64,000 nucleotides of DNA from Roseibium aestuarii (GCF_008477545.1 NZ_VORA01000006.1:1-64000), one strand, 5' to 3'. Positions 25,836 through 35,692 are shown, counted from the stretch's first letter. The notes: generated by a model from the sequence alone, not told the origin. Made by a program: numbers and translations.

Positions 25836-27293
25836 TCACGCATTGATCTTGCGCTGTTCCTTCGTTTCCAGTGCGGCAAGAGGCGTGCGCGCATTGGTGC
25901 TGGAAGACCGCTTGCGGGATTTCTCGTGATACATGCGCGCGTCTGCGGTCCGGCGCAACTCGATGATGGTGCGTGCATCTTCCGGATAGCTTGCGGTCCC
26001 CACGCTGGCCTTCATGTCGAGTTCGACGGAAGACAGGTCCACCCGGTCATGCAGAGCTCCCTCGATACGCTTGCGGAAGGCTTCCCGGTCGGCGGCCTTG
26101 AGGGAGCCGACCACAAGGACGATGAATTCGTCGCCGCCGATGCGAGCGACCATGTCGTCATTCCGGGTCAGCCGGCGCAGGCGCTGCCCCACTTCCATGA
26201 GCAATTCATCGCCGACCTCGTGGCCATGAGTGTCATTCACGGCCTTGAACCCGTCGAGATCGACAAAGAAGATGTCGAAGGCCTGACTGGACTTGCGGGA
26301 TCCCTCGACCAGTCCCTGCATGCGGCTTTCGATCTGGCGCCGATTGGGCAGTCCGGTGAGCGGGTCGTTCAGGGCGAGACTGCGGACCTTCTGCAGTTCG
26401 TAAATCACGAGGAAGACCAGACCCGCGATCAGGCCCGACAGGAGGAGACCGATCCCGCCAACCCAGAACACGGCGGCGCCGGTTGTCTTCCAGCCACCTT
26501 GGGTGCGCGCCTTGAGGATCCAGCCGGAACCACCGGGGACATCGATCGACAGGGTGACGAGACCCTCTGCGGCATCCAGCACCGTGCCTGCAATGTGAGC
26601 ATTCTCCGCGGAGATCCCGCCGCTCGCATCGCGGGCCAACTCGATCTCCAGCCCCGACGGAAGATTGATCAGATCCGCCGACTTGAGGATCCGCTCAATG
26701 TCGAGCACGAGCGTCGCCACGCCCCAATAAGGCCACTGGCCAATCTCGCGGCGTCCCTCATGCGGGGTGTAGATGGGGATGCGGACCAGAAGGCCGCGAC
26801 CGCCCTGCACCAGATTGATCGGCCCGGAGACAACCGTCGAGCGCTGGGTCATGGCCCGTTCGATATCCGGCCACTGGGCTTCCACCTTGCGATAGTCGAG
26901 GCCGATGGCGCGGCTGTTCACCTCGTTCGCCGGATAGACGAACCTGATGACATTGTCGGGCGCGACGCCGAGGGAGCGGATGTTCGGATTGTCTTCCACC
27001 AGATTGGCGCCAAGAAACTCGAAGTCTTCCTGCGACAACTCCGGATGGCGGCTGATGTAGCTGCGAAACCCTTCCCCCAATGCGACCGCCTCGAGCAGGC
27101 GGCCTTCGAGGCGCGCCTTCATCTGGGACAATTGGCCAAGGACGCTCTGCCGCTGCTGAGCGACAAGACTTCCCGACACCAGACTGGCGACATGCAACGT
27201 CAACCCGAGCGACAACACAGCTGCGATCAAAGACGCAATGATTGCAGGGCCGCGGACGGGATGTTTGGAATACCAGTTCTGGAGCCGGGTCAT
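25836..27293 (-). CDS. Membrane diguanylate cyclase with CHASE sensor and GGDEF domain
   Basis: The 485-residue protein repeats the layout of the neighbour at 24083: helix at about 15-38, periplasmic CHASE sensor (with FRFVYP/IRFVYPANE-like elements), helix at about 275-298, then GGDEF. The catalytic GGDEF is at 386-390 and the I-site RNDD at 377-380. Identity to the neighbour is clear only in the GGDEF part and the ends of the sensor, so the pair is an old duplication or two separate acquisitions. It should produce cyclic di-GMP. Confidence 0.93.
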   Translation of the reverse strand: MTRLQNWYSKHPVRGPAIIASLIAAVLSLGLTLHVASLVSGSLVAQQRQSVLGQLSQMKARLEGRLLEAVALGEGFRSYISRHPELSQEDFEFLGANLVEDNPNIRSLGVAPDNVIRFVYPANEVNSRAIGLDYRKVEAQWPDIERAMTQRSTVVSGPINLVQGGRGLLVRIPIYTPHEGRREIGQWPYWGVATLVLDIERILKSADLINLPSGLEIELARDASGGISAENAHIAGTVLDAAEGLVTLSIDVPGGSGWILKARTQGGWKTTGAAVFWVGGIGLLLSGLIAGLVFLVIYELQKVRSLALNDPLTGLPNRRQIESRMQGLVEGSRKSSQAFDIFFVDLDGFKAVNDTHGHEVGDELLMEVGQRLRRLTRNDDMVARIGGDEFIVLVVGSLKAADREAFRKRIEGALHDRVDLSSVELDMKASVGTASYPEDARTIIELRRTADARMYHEKSRKRSSSTNARTPLAALETKEQRKINA

Positions 27294-27370
27294 GGCGCTC
27301 CCCTCGTCTGTACCTCGAACAGGCGATTACGTAGCGTCCATTGTTGGTGCAAAGGTCTTAACATTGGTAA

Positions 27371-27415
27371 AATACAAAAGACCACGCCCGTTAAAAGCGT
27401 GGTCTTTCTGCGTCT
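27371..27415 (-). terminator. Terminator of the cytochrome c gene
   Basis: AAAGACCACGC / GCGTGGTCTTT forms an 11-bp stem, with T-rich sequence following on the minus strand. It lies 45 bases after the cytochrome c stop codon. Confidence 0.8.
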
Positions 27416-27459
27416 CAATTGTTGCGAAAAAGGCTTACGCAACAATACCCTTGGTGATT

Positions 27460-28029
27460 TTACTGAGCGGTCGCAGTGGCTTCCGGAAGCGGCACCGGAC
27501 TGTCAGCCTGTTCGCGCAGATAGGCGATCAGATCGGCGCGTTCTTCAGGCTTCTTCAAGCCCGCAAAACCCATGCTCGTTCCCGGCACATGGTCCTTCGG
27601 CTTCAGGATGAAGGCGTCCAGATGGTCGAAGCTCCACTCCGGGTTCTGCTCGCCAAAGGCGACCATGCCGGCGGAATAGGCGAAGCCCTCATGGGAGGCC
27701 GGCTTGCGACCGACGACGCCCCAGAGTGCCGGACCAACCTTGTTGGCGCCACCCTGGCTGAAGTCGTGGCAGGCGGCGCATTTCTTCGCGACCTTCTCGC
27801 CATCGGCAGCCGATGCGGAGGCCAGACGAACGGCAATGGGCTCCTCGGTGGCCGCTTCTGCGGTCTCTGCCCCTGCACCGCCCTCTTCGGTGGCAACGGC
27901 AATCGCGTAACCAGGCGTTTCCGGCTCTTCCGTTTCGAAGATGATGTCGGACACGATGCCGACACCCATCGTCAGGATCAGAACCATCAGAACCGCCCCC
28001 GCGGCCTTGTTCAGCGTGAAGGAATCCAT
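27460..28029 (-). CDS. Membrane-anchored cytochrome c (CycM-like, c552 type)
   Basis: This class of cytochrome c carries electrons between complex III and cytochrome oxidase while tethered to the inner membrane. Residues 9-29 form an uncleaved helix, followed by an acidic, alanine-rich linker to about residue 74. The haem site is CAACH at 84-88 and the methionine ligand is M153 in GTSMGFAG. The 189-residue length fits the family. It is divergent from kdsB, an arrangement often seen in rhizobia. Confidence 0.93.
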   Translation of the reverse strand: MDSFTLNKAAGAVLMVLILTMGVGIVSDIIFETEEPETPGYAIAVATEEGGAGAETAEAATEEPIAVRLASASAADGEKVAKKCAACHDFSQGGANKVGPALWGVVGRKPASHEGFAYSAGMVAFGEQNPEWSFDHLDAFILKPKDHVPGTSMGFAGLKKPEERADLIAYLREQADSPVPLPEATATAQ

Positions 28030-28227
28030 ACTTCCCGGCTCCTCTCTCCGGCCTCAAGCTCATGCGCGTTCAGGCCCGACTCAATGCGCATCCGGACCCG
28101 CCAAGCTTTTTAGATAGTTGCCGGACCCTACAAATTTTTTGACCTCTCTGTCCATAGGTATAAAAGGACGAGGCCTATGACAATCGGCCGCATTCACGCG
28201 GCCGGTCGAAGGCTATTCTTTCAGGAG

Positions 28228-28968
28228 ATGCCGTTGATTTCGCCGCTTGTTCTCATTCCGGCCCGCATGGCCGCCACACGCCTTCCGCGCAAGCCGCTCG
28301 CCGACATCTGCGGCAAGCCGATGATCGTGCGCGTGTGGGAACAAGCCATGGCCGCCGAACTGGGCCGCGTGGCGATTGCCTGCGACCACGAGGAGATCGC
28401 CGCCGCTGCACGCGCGCATGGGGCGGAAGTGGTGATGACCTCTCCCGACCATGCGTCCGGTTCGGACCGGATCCACGAAGCCGCCAACCTGCTGGACCCG
28501 AACCGCGCCCATGACGTGGTGCTCAATCTTCAGGGGGATGTGCCGCTGATCGAGCCGGAGGCCGCCCGCGCTGCCTTTGCGCCGCTCCAAGATCCGGACG
28601 TGGCCATCGGCACCATCATGACGGAGATCCGCGACCCGCGCTTCCGGGACGATCCGAGCTTCGTGAAGACCGTCGCGAGCCCGCTCGGAGGCCGGCGCCA
28701 CCGCGCGCTCTACTTCACCCGCGCCACCGCGCCCTCGGGCGACGGGCCGCTCTACCAGCACATCGGCGTCTACGCCTATCGCCGCGATGCGCTGGAGCGC
28801 TTCGTGTCCCTTCCGCCCTCTCCGCTGGAACTGCGCGAGAAGCTGGAGCAGCTGCGGGCGCTGGAGGCGGGAATGCGCATTGACGTGGAGGTGGTCGACA
28901 GTGCACCGATGGATGTGAACACGCCGGAAGACCTGGAACGGGTGCGCGCGGCCTTTGCCAAGGCCTGA
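28228..28968 (+). CDS. kdsB: 3-deoxy-manno-octulosonate cytidylyltransferase KdsB
   Basis: KdsB activates Kdo with CTP to form CMP-Kdo for lipopolysaccharide core synthesis. Motifs are [15 protein letters not shown] at the N-terminus, [12 protein letters not shown] in the middle and [11 protein letters not shown] at the end. I use ATG 28228 (246 residues). AGGAG lies directly against this ATG, so TTG 28234 (spacing 6) may be the real start; the protein differs by two residues. A longer frame from 28177 is unlikely. It heads a plus-strand group with pheA and a sugar kinase. Confidence 0.95.
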   Translation: MPLISPLVLIPARMAATRLPRKPLADICGKPMIVRVWEQAMAAELGRVAIACDHEEIAAAARAHGAEVVMTSPDHASGSDRIHEAANLLDPNRAHDVVLNLQGDVPLIEPEAARAAFAPLQDPDVAIGTIMTEIRDPRFRDDPSFVKTVASPLGGRRHRALYFTRATAPSGDGPLYQHIGVYAYRRDALERFVSLPPSPLELREKLEQLRALEAGMRIDVEVVDSAPMDVNTPEDLERVRAAFAKA

Positions 28969-29031
28969 GACCGCGCCGGACCAGACCCACAAGGACAGGA
29001 CAGCCCGGAACCGGGCCACAGGACACAAGTG

Positions 29032-29922
29032 ATGAGCGACAGAAAGAAGATCGTCTTCCAGGGCGAAATCGGGGCCAATTCCCACATGGCCTGCCAGAAT
29101 GTCTATCCGGACTACGAGGCCATTCCCTGCGCGACCTTTGAAGACTGCTTCACCGCCATGGAAAACGGCGAGGCGGACCTGGGCATGATCCCGGTCGAGA
29201 ACTCCGTCGCCGGCCGGGTGGCCGACATCCACTATCTGCTGCCGCGTTCCAGCCTGCACATCATCGGCGAGTATTTCCTGCCGATCCGCTTCCAGCTGAT
29301 GGCACCGAAGGGGGCGACCCTCGAAGGCCTGAAGAGCGTGCAGAGCCACGTGATGGCGCTCGGGCAGTGCCGCAACATCATCCGCGACCTGGGGCTGAAG
29401 GCCATCGTGGGCGCCGACACGGCAGGTTCCGCCCGCCAGGTCGCCGAGGCAGGCGACCTGAGTGCTGCAGCGCTGGCGCCGGGACTTGCCGCCGACATCT
29501 ACGGTCTCGACATCCTGAAGCGCGACGTGGAAGACGCCGCCCACAACACCACCCGCTTCCTCATCCTGTCGCCGGAAGACCGCCTGGCCGCCAACACCGG
29601 CCAGCCGATCATCACCACCTTCATCTTCCGGGTGCGCAACGTTCCGGCCGCGCTCTACAAGGCGCTCGGCGGCTTTGCCACCAACGGGGTGAACATCACC
29701 AAGCTGGAAAGCTATCAGCTGGAAGGCCAGTTCTTCGCCTCCATGTTCTATGCGGATGTGGAAGGCCATCCCGATGATCCGAGCGTTGCGCTGGCGCTCG
29801 AGGAGCTGCGGTTCTACTGCGCCGAGCTGAAGATGCTCGGCGTCTATTGCGCCAGCCCGTTCCGCGAGAAGATCCGTGAACCGGAAGCCAACCGCGCCCT
29901 GCGCCCGGCCGCTTCCAACTGA
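29032..29922 (+). CDS. pheA: Prephenate dehydratase PheA
   Basis: Prephenate dehydratase makes phenylpyruvate in phenylalanine synthesis. The catalytic TRF triplet is present in NTTRFLIL, and a C-terminal ACT domain (from about residue 190) gives phenylalanine feedback control. The ATG at 29032 (MSDRKKI) is preceded by AGGA at good spacing; GTG 29029 is an alternative. There is no chorismate mutase domain, so it is the single-function form. It lies 63 bp after kdsB. Confidence 0.96.
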   Translation: MSDRKKIVFQGEIGANSHMACQNVYPDYEAIPCATFEDCFTAMENGEADLGMIPVENSVAGRVADIHYLLPRSSLHIIGEYFLPIRFQLMAPKGATLEGLKSVQSHVMALGQCRNIIRDLGLKAIVGADTAGSARQVAEAGDLSAAALAPGLAADIYGLDILKRDVEDAAHNTTRFLILSPEDRLAANTGQPIITTFIFRVRNVPAALYKALGGFATNGVNITKLESYQLEGQFFASMFYADVEGHPDDPSVALALEELRFYCAELKMLGVYCASPFREKIREPEANRALRPAASN

Positions 29923-29953
29923 CCCCCTTCCGACCGAAGAGACCTTGAGCCCC

Positions 29954-30955
29954 ATGACCGACCTGCGCTTCGACGCCCTCTGCATCGGCAACGCCATCTG
30001 CGACGTGTTCGCCCATGTGGAAGAGGACTTCCTCTCCCGCGAGAACCTGATCAAGGGCTCGATGCGCCTGATCGACACGGACGAGGCCGTCCGCCTCTAT
30101 GGCAAGATGGGCCAGACCGTGCGCATTTCCGGCGGCAGCGCCGGCAACACGGCGGCCGGCATCGCCTCGCTGGGCGGCAAGCCGGCCTTCTTCGGCAAGG
30201 TGGCCGATGACGAGCTGGGCGACAGCTACGCCCATGACATGGTGGGCACCGGCGTGCATTTCGACACGCCCCGCCTGATCGGCGAGATCCCGACTGCCCG
30301 CTCCATGATCCTGATCACGCCGGACGGCGAGCGCACCATGAACACCTATCTGGGCGCCTGCACCCGCTTCGGCCCGGCCGACGTGGATGCGGATGTGGTC
30401 GCGGCCTCGGCGGTGACGTACATGGAGGGCTATCTGTGGGATCCGGAAGAAGCCAAGAAGGCCTTCCTGGAAGCCGCCCGCATCGCCCATGCCAACGACC
30501 GCAAGGTCGGCATCACCCTGTCCGACAGCTTCTGCGTCGATCGCTACCGCGCCGAGTTCATCGGCATGCTGAACGACCGCACGGTCGACCTGATGTTCGC
30601 CAACGAGCATGAGATCAAGGCGCTCTACGAGACCTCCGATCTGGACAGCGCCGTCATGGCCGCCTCCCGCAGCGGGGCGCTGACCGCGCTGACCCTGGGC
30701 GAGAAGGGCGCCATGGTCATCACCGGCGACGAGGTGCTGGAAGTGCCCGCGCGGGCCGTCTCCGACGTGGTCGACCTGACGGGGGCCGGCGATCTCTTTG
30801 CCTCCGGTTTCCTCTTCGGCATGGCCCGCGGCCTCGATCTGGCGACCTGTGCCGAACTCGGCTGCCTCTGCGCCTCCAACGTGATCACCCATGTGGGTGC
30901 ACGCCCGGAACGGCCGCTCAGCCAGGCCGCGACGCAGGCCGGTTTCAAGTTCTGA
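29954..30955 (+). CDS. PfkB-family carbohydrate kinase, adenosine kinase-like
   Basis: The 333-residue product matches the PfkB/ribokinase fold. The N-terminal GGSAGNTAAGIASLGG and C-terminal DLTGAGDLFASGF signatures are complete, with the catalytic base in the latter. In Hyphomicrobiales similar proteins are usually annotated as adenosine kinase; the true substrate could be another nucleoside or sugar. The start MTDLRFD follows pheA by 31 bp. A strong terminator follows. Confidence 0.88.
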   Translation: MTDLRFDALCIGNAICDVFAHVEEDFLSRENLIKGSMRLIDTDEAVRLYGKMGQTVRISGGSAGNTAAGIASLGGKPAFFGKVADDELGDSYAHDMVGTGVHFDTPRLIGEIPTARSMILITPDGERTMNTYLGACTRFGPADVDADVVAASAVTYMEGYLWDPEEAKKAFLEAARIAHANDRKVGITLSDSFCVDRYRAEFIGMLNDRTVDLMFANEHEIKALYETSDLDSAVMAASRSGALTALTLGEKGAMVITGDEVLEVPARAVSDVVDLTGAGDLFASGFLFGMARGLDLATCAELGCLCASNVITHVGARPERPLSQAATQAGFKF

Positions 30956-30976
30956 GGACTTCCGAGCCTCGAGTGC

Positions 30977-31008
30977 AAAGGCGGTCCGGACCCCGGGCCG
31001 CCTTTTTT
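30977..31008 (+). terminator. Terminator of the kdsB-pheA-kinase unit
   Basis: AAAGGCGG-T-CCGG / CCGG-G-CCGCCTTTTTT: a GC-rich stem with a 3-base loop and six T on the plus strand, 22 bases after the stop codon. Confidence 0.85.
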
Positions 31009-31051
31009 CGTTCTCGGGCCCTGCTCCGCTGAACCAACACGCCACTCTCCT

Positions 31052-31139
31052 CATCCCCGCGCAGGCGGGGATGCAGGACCCGAGTACCCCCGCGCAGTTG
31101 CCTTCAGAAGTTCTGGATCCTCGGCACAGGGCCGAGGAT
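31052..31139. repeat. RPE-like palindromic repeat pair
   Basis: Two hairpins, CATCCCCGC-GCAG-GCGGGGATG (31052-31073) and ATCCTCGGC-ACAGG-GCCGAGGAT (31117-31139), lie between convergent terminators. They share the CATCCC...GGGATG layout with the larger element at 36762-36873 and look like members of one dispersed family. Confidence 0.65.
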
Positions 31140-31242
31140 GACGGCTGAAAGGTGCGGGCGAGGAGACCGGCGAGTGGATCCCCGAGCAAGTGAGGATGAC
31201 CGGGAGGGATACGGGAGCGCCGACCCGCTGCACCTCCCAAAC

Positions 31243-31276
31243 ACAAAAAAGGCGGCGCCTTGCGGTGCCGCCTTTC
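31243..31276 (-). terminator. Terminator of dapB-gpmA
   Basis: AAAGGCGGC / GCCGCCTTT with a short loop, followed on the minus strand by a run of T (TTTTTTGTG). It lies about 23 bases downstream of gpmA. Confidence 0.85.
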
Positions 31277-31298
31277 TGAAGATCGAACCTTGAAAGCC

Positions 31299-31919
31299 TC
31301 AGTCGGCCAGGTCTTCCTTGCTGGTGACGTTGCCGTCTTCGTCCAGGTGGTAGATCACCGGGGTGCCGGTGCCGAGTTCCCGCTTCAGGATCTCATCCGG
31401 GGTCAGCTTTTCCAGTTCCATGATCAGGGAGCGCAGGGAGTTGCCGTGAGCGGCGACGATGGTGCGCTTGCCAGCCAGGACCTGCGGCAGGATCTCGGCG
31501 CGATAATAGGGCAGCACGCGCTCGGCGGTCATCTTCAGGCTCTCGCCGCCCGGAGGCGGAACGTCATAGGAGCGGCGCCAGATGTGGACCTGCTCCTCAC
31601 CGAACTTCTCGCGGGCCTCGTCCTTGTTCATGCCGGTGATGTCGCCGTAGTCGCGTTCGTTGAGCGCCTGGTCGCGGATGGTCTCCAGATCCTGCTGGCC
31701 CAGTTCCTCGAGGATCAGGGCAAGGGTCTTCTGGGCGCGGGACAGGGCCGAGGTGTAGGCGAGGTCGAAAGTCAGCTTCATGTCCTTCAGCTGCCGGCCG
31801 GCGGACTGGGCCTCAGCAACGCCCTGTGCCGTCAGGTCCGGATCCTTCCAGCCGGTGAAGAGGTTCTTCAGATTCCATTCGCTCTGACCGTGACGGACAA
31901 GCACCAGAAGGCGTTCCAT
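31299..31919 (-). CDS. gpmA: 2,3-bisphosphoglycerate-dependent phosphoglycerate mutase GpmA
   Basis: GpmA interconverts 3- and 2-phosphoglycerate in glycolysis and gluconeogenesis. The phospho-histidine is H10 in [20 protein letters not shown] and AAHGNSLR complete the active site. I use the ATG of MERLLVLV (206 residues), preceded by GAGGAG; this length fits the short alphaproteobacterial form. It follows dapB by 24 bp and is co-transcribed with it. Confidence 0.96.
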   Translation of the reverse strand: MERLLVLVRHGQSEWNLKNLFTGWKDPDLTAQGVAEAQSAGRQLKDMKLTFDLAYTSALSRAQKTLALILEELGQQDLETIRDQALNERDYGDITGMNKDEAREKFGEEQVHIWRRSYDVPPPGGESLKMTAERVLPYYRAEILPQVLAGKRTIVAAHGNSLRSLIMELEKLTPDEILKRELGTGTPVIYHLDEDGNVTSKEDLAD

Positions 31920-31943
31920 GGTCGTATCTCCTCGCAAATTCAA

Positions 31944-32756
31944 TCAGTCATTCAGGCCGAGAACATCGGCCATGGAGTAGAAACCGGGGCCCTGCTTGCG
32001 GGCCCAGAGCGCCGCCTTGACGGCACCCTTGGCAAAAAGCTGGCGATCCTCGGCCCGGTGGATGAGCTCGATGCGCTCTCCTTCGCCGGCAAAGATCACG
32101 GAGTGTTCGCCGATCACCGAGCCGCCGCGCAGGGTGGCAAAGCCGATGTCGCCCGCGGTGCGCGCGCCGGTGATGCCATCGCGGGACCGCACGGAGCGGG
32201 CCTCCAGGTCGATGTCGCGTCCGTCGGCCGCCGCCTGTCCGAGCAGCAGCGCGGTGCCCGAGGGCGCATCCACCTTGTGCTTGTGGTGCATTTCCAGCAC
32301 CTCGATATCGAAGTCCTCGTCCAGCGCCCTTGCGGCCTTCTTCACCAGTGCAGCCAGAAGATTGACGCCGAGGCTCATGTTGCCGGACTTGACGAGCGCC
32401 ACGGACCTTGCCGCCTCGTGCAGGGGCGCGTCCTCACCGGCGGCCCAGCCGGTGGTGCCGATGATATGGGCGATGCCCGCACGGGCCGCGAGGGCGGCAA
32501 ACTGGAGAGACGCCTGAGGTGCGGTGAAATCCAGAACGGCCTCGCCCTTGCCGAAGGCGGCTGCGGCATCAGCCGTGATCGCGACGCCGAGCGGCCCGAC
32601 GCCGGCCAGCTCCCCCGCGTCCCGGTCGAGGGAATCGCTGCCGTCCCGCTCCACTGCGGCGACCAGAACGGCCCCCGGGGTTTCCGTCACGGCCCGCACA
32701 AGGGCCCGTCCCATCCGGCCGGCCGCGCCAACGACCACAAGGCGCATATCGCTCAT
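31944..32756 (-). CDS. dapB: 4-hydroxy-tetrahydrodipicolinate reductase DapB
   Basis: DapB reduces hydroxy-tetrahydrodipicolinate with NAD(P)H in lysine and diaminopimelate synthesis. The cofactor motif is GAAGRMG at residues 10-16. The catalytic region [16 protein letters not shown] is complete. I chose [10 protein letters not shown] (270 residues); ATGs further upstream lengthen the N-terminus without family support. gpmA follows immediately. Confidence 0.95.
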   Translation of the reverse strand: MSDMRLVVVGAAGRMGRALVRAVTETPGAVLVAAVERDGSDSLDRDAGELAGVGPLGVAITADAAAAFGKGEAVLDFTAPQASLQFAALAARAGIAHIIGTTGWAAGEDAPLHEAARSVALVKSGNMSLGVNLLAALVKKAARALDEDFDIEVLEMHHKHKVDAPSGTALLLGQAAADGRDIDLEARSVRSRDGITGARTAGDIGFATLRGGSVIGEHSVIFAGEGERIELIHRAEDRQLFAKGAVKAALWARKQGPGFYSMADVLGLND

Positions 32757-32852
32757 ACCCAATCCCATGTCGCTTGAGGGTTGCCTGATCATCCCCGGAT
32801 CGCGCAACGACGCAACCCCTTTCGGACAAACGGATTACACCGGCTTGCGCCC

Positions 32853-32888
32853 AAAAGAAAAGGGCGGAGACATGTGTCTCCGCCCTTT
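32853..32888 (-). terminator. Strong terminator of pnp
   Basis: AAAGGGCGGAGACA / TGTCTCCGCCCTTT is a perfect 14-bp stem. On the minus strand it is followed by TTCTTTT. It lies 27 bases after the pnp stop and closes the long gene-expression block. Confidence 0.88.
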
Positions 32889-32915
32889 AATCCGTTCAGA
32901 TGCCGAGAACCGGGA

Positions 32916-35039
32916 TTACTCCTCGGTCTTCTCGATTTCCTTGCCGGTTTCCTGGTCGACGACCTTCATGGACAGGCGAACCTTGCCACGCTCGTCGAAG
33001 CCCATCAGCTTGACCCAGACCTTGTCGCCTTCATTCACCACGTCGGTGACCTTGGCCACCTTCTTGGGAGCGAGCTGGGAGATGTGGACCAGACCGTCCT
33101 TGGCGCCGAAGAAGTTCACGAAGGCGCCGAAATCGACGCACTTCACGACGGTGCCTTCGTAGATCACGCCCACTTCCGGCTCGGCGGCAATGGAGTTGAT
33201 CCAGTTGACGGCGGCCTTGATGGCCTTGCCGTCGGAAGAGGCGATCTTGACGGTGCCGTCGTCCTCGATGTTCACCTTGGCGCCGGTCTTTTCCACGATC
33301 TCGCGGATGACCTTGCCGCCGGAACCGATGACTTCACGGATCTTGTCGACCGGGATCTTCATCACTTCGATGCGCGGTGCGTGTTCACCCAGCTCGGAGC
33401 GAGCTTCGGTGATCGCGTTGGCCATTTCGCCGAGGATGTGGATACGGCCGTCACGCGCCTGAGCCAGGGCGACCTTCATGATCTCTTCGGTGATGCCGTC
33501 GATCTTGATGTCCATCTGCAGCGAGGTCACGCCATTGGCGGAACCGGCCACCTTGAAGTCCATGTCGCCGAGGTGATCTTCATCACCCAGGATGTCGGAC
33601 AGGACGGCGAAGCGATCGCCTTCCTTGATCAGACCCATGGCGATGCCGGCCACCGGAGCCTTCAGCGGAACGCCGGCGTCCATGAGGGCGAGCGAGGTGC
33701 CGCAGACGGTTGCCATGGAGGACGAACCGTTGGATTCGGTGATCTCGGAGACAACACGCAGGGTGTAGGGGAAGTCGTGCTTGGCCGGCAGCATCGGGTT
33801 GATGGCGCGCCATGCCAGCTTGCCGTGACCGATTTCGCGGCGCCCGGGGGAGCCCATGCGGCCCGTTTCACCGACCGAGTAGGGCGGGAAGTTGTAGTGC
33901 AGCATGAAATGGGACTTGTAGGTGCCTTCCAGCGCATCCACGAACTGCTCGTCTTCGCCGGTACCGAGGGTGGCAACCACGAGGCCCTGGGTTTCACCAC
34001 GGGTGAACAGGGACGAGCCATGGGCGCGCGGCAGGATGCCGACTTCCGAGGTGATCTGACGCACGGTGGACAGGTCACGGCCGTCGATGCGCAAACCGGT
34101 GTCCAGGATGCCGCCGCGAACGATCTCGGCTTCGAGCTTCTTGAACTGCTCGCCCAGAACGGTGCCTTCCGGCGCGGTGCCTTCGGCTGCGTTGGTGATC
34201 AGGGCCTCGACGACCTTCGCCTTGGCGGCGTCGACAGCGTTCTTGCGCTCGGTCTTGGCGGTGATCTTGTAGGCCGCCTTCAGGTCTTCGCCTGCGATTT
34301 CCTTGACCTTGGCAAAGAGAGCGGAGTGATCCGGCAGGTTCAGCTCGCGCGGTTCCTTGGCAGCGGTCTCGGCCAGCTTGATGATGGCATCGATGACCGG
34401 CTGGAAGCCACGGTGACCGAACATCACGGCGCCGAGCATCGTGTCTTCGTCCAGTTCCTTGGCTTCGGATTCCACCATCAGAACGGCTTCGGTGGTACCG
34501 GCCACGATCAGGTCCAGAGCGGACTCGGCCATGTCGTCAACGGCCGGGTTCAGCACGTATTCGCCGTTGATGTAACCGACGCGGGCGCCGCCGATCGGGC
34601 CCATGAACGGAACGCCGGAGATGGTCAGGGCAGCGGAAGCCGCAACCATGGCCAGGACGTCCGGAGCGTTTTCCATGTCGTGGGACAGGACCGTGACGAT
34701 CACCTGGGTGTCGTTCTTGTAGCCGTCGGCGAAGAGCGGACGGATCGGACGGTCGATCAGGCGAGACGTGAGGGTCTCGTGCTCGCTCGGACGGCCTTCA
34801 CGCTTGAAGTAGCCACCCGGGATCTTGCCGGCTGCGAAAGCCTTTTCCTGGTAGTTGACGGTCAGCGGGAAGAAGTCCTGGCCCGGCTTCGGCGACTTCG
34901 CGGAGACGACGGTGGCGAGAACCTTGGTTTCGCCGTAGGTCGCCATGACGGCGCCGTCAGCCTGACGGGCAACCTTGCCCGTTTCGAGGACGAGAGGACG
35001 ACCGCCCCACTCGACTTCCACACGATGGATATCAAACAT
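32916..35039 (-). CDS. pnp: Polyribonucleotide nucleotidyltransferase (PNPase)
   Basis: PNPase degrades RNA phosphorolytically from the 3' end and is part of RNA decay complexes. The 707 residues carry two RNase PH domains joined by a helical domain, then a KH domain ([18 protein letters not shown]) and an S1 domain ([19 protein letters not shown]). The ATG has an AAGGA box. It lies 242 bp after rpsO; the gap contains the rpsO terminator and a hairpin that may be the autoregulatory leader. Confidence 0.98.
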   Translation of the reverse strand: MFDIHRVEVEWGGRPLVLETGKVARQADGAVMATYGETKVLATVVSAKSPKPGQDFFPLTVNYQEKAFAAGKIPGGYFKREGRPSEHETLTSRLIDRPIRPLFADGYKNDTQVIVTVLSHDMENAPDVLAMVAASAALTISGVPFMGPIGGARVGYINGEYVLNPAVDDMAESALDLIVAGTTEAVLMVESEAKELDEDTMLGAVMFGHRGFQPVIDAIIKLAETAAKEPRELNLPDHSALFAKVKEIAGEDLKAAYKITAKTERKNAVDAAKAKVVEALITNAAEGTAPEGTVLGEQFKKLEAEIVRGGILDTGLRIDGRDLSTVRQITSEVGILPRAHGSSLFTRGETQGLVVATLGTGEDEQFVDALEGTYKSHFMLHYNFPPYSVGETGRMGSPGRREIGHGKLAWRAINPMLPAKHDFPYTLRVVSEITESNGSSSMATVCGTSLALMDAGVPLKAPVAGIAMGLIKEGDRFAVLSDILGDEDHLGDMDFKVAGSANGVTSLQMDIKIDGITEEIMKVALAQARDGRIHILGEMANAITEARSELGEHAPRIEVMKIPVDKIREVIGSGGKVIREIVEKTGAKVNIEDDGTVKIASSDGKAIKAAVNWINSIAAEPEVGVIYEGTVVKCVDFGAFVNFFGAKDGLVHISQLAPKKVAKVTDVVNEGDKVWVKLMGFDERGKVRLSMKVVDQETGKEIEKTEE

Positions 35040-35057
35040 TGTCTGTCCTTACAGCTT

Positions 35058-35113
35058 GGTCCCGGGACCACGAACGGTTCCGGGATCAGGTCCGGTCGGC
35101 CCCGTATGGGCCG
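35058..35113. repeat. Cluster of palindromes in the pnp leader
   Basis: GGTCCCGGGACC (35058-35069, perfect 12-bp palindrome), a copy of the TCCGGGATCAGGTCCGG word also found at 75-90, and CGGCCC-CGTAT-GGGCCG (35097-35113). They lie between the putative pnp leader hairpin and the start codon, so they should fold in the mRNA. Confidence 0.5.
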
Positions 35114-35152
35114 GTTGCCGGAGCGACGAGCCACGGGCAAGACGACGGGCAA

Positions 35153-35189
35153 CTCTCGAGGGATCCGGAGATCCGTTTCACATCGAGAG
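35153..35189 (-). promoter_or_regulatory. Nested hairpin, candidate RNase III-type site in the pnp leader
   Basis: Outer arms CTCTCGA / TCGAGAG enclose an inner GGATC-TCCG-GATCC stem. In enteric bacteria PNPase represses itself after RNase III cuts a leader stem-loop; a similar role here is inference. The hairpin starts about 114 bases upstream of the pnp ATG. Confidence 0.45.
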
Positions 35190-35230
35190 TGGCCGGCAAT
35201 CCTGCCCCATGACCAGTCACGTGTTCTCTA

Positions 35231-35267
35231 ATAGTAAAACGCGGCGGGCAAATCCACCCACCGCGTT
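35231..35267 (-). terminator. Terminator-like hairpin after rpsO
   Basis: AACGCGG / CCGCGTT arms with an inner GGGT/GCCC pairing, followed by TTTTACTATT on the minus strand. It is 14 bases downstream of the rpsO stop, which is the usual place of the rpsO terminator; partial readthrough into pnp is common in other bacteria. Confidence 0.75.
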
Positions 35268-35281
35268 CAGAAGATCCGGTC

Positions 35282-35551
35282 TTAGCGACGAATGCCGAGG
35301 CGCTGGATCAGGGTCTGGTAGCGCTCTTCGCTCTTGGACTTGAGGTAGTCCAGCTGGGAACGGCGCTGAGCAACCATCTTCAGCAGGCCACGACGGGAGT
35401 GGTTGTCCTTGTCGTGAGACTTGAAGTGGCCAGTCAGGTTGTTGATCCGCTCGGTCAGAACGGCCACCTGGACTTCCGGAGAACCGGTGTCGCCTTCCTT
35501 GGTGGCGTATTCCTTGATCAGTGCGGCCTTGCGCTCTGCAGTAATCGACAT
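35282..35551 (-). CDS. rpsO: 30S ribosomal protein S15
   Basis: S15 binds 16S rRNA early in 30S assembly. The protein is exactly 89 residues from MSITAERK, the standard length, with hallmarks [17 protein letters not shown] and [22 protein letters not shown] lies seven bases upstream of the ATG. S15 often represses its own translation by binding its leader; no clear pseudoknot was worked out here. Confidence 0.98.
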   Translation of the reverse strand: MSITAERKAALIKEYATKEGDTGSPEVQVAVLTERINNLTGHFKSHDKDNHSRRGLLKMVAQRRSQLDYLKSKSEERYQTLIQRLGIRR

Positions 35552-35670
35552 CGCATGTCCTTTCAAAGTTATGCAGCCGGCCCGAAAGCCGGCGGTTCTT
35601 GTGGCTCGTCTGAGCCTCTTTCCCCGTCACCAGAGCCGAGATGTCGTCCAGCAAAGGTTCTGCGGGAAAG

Positions 35671-35692
35671 CAAAGGGCCGGATCTCCGGCCC
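35671..35692 (-). terminator. Possible weak terminator between truB and rpsO
   Basis: GGGCCGG-AG-ATCCGGCCC-like perfect arms (positions 35675-35692) followed on the minus strand by TTTGCTTTCC. It lies about 84 bases after the truB stop and may partly uncouple rpsO from truB. Confidence 0.5.

Noticed and set aside
31009..31243. CRISPR-like array from repeated CATCCC units
   Set aside because: The units are inverted, few, and not evenly spaced; they fit dispersed palindromes rather than direct repeats with spacers.
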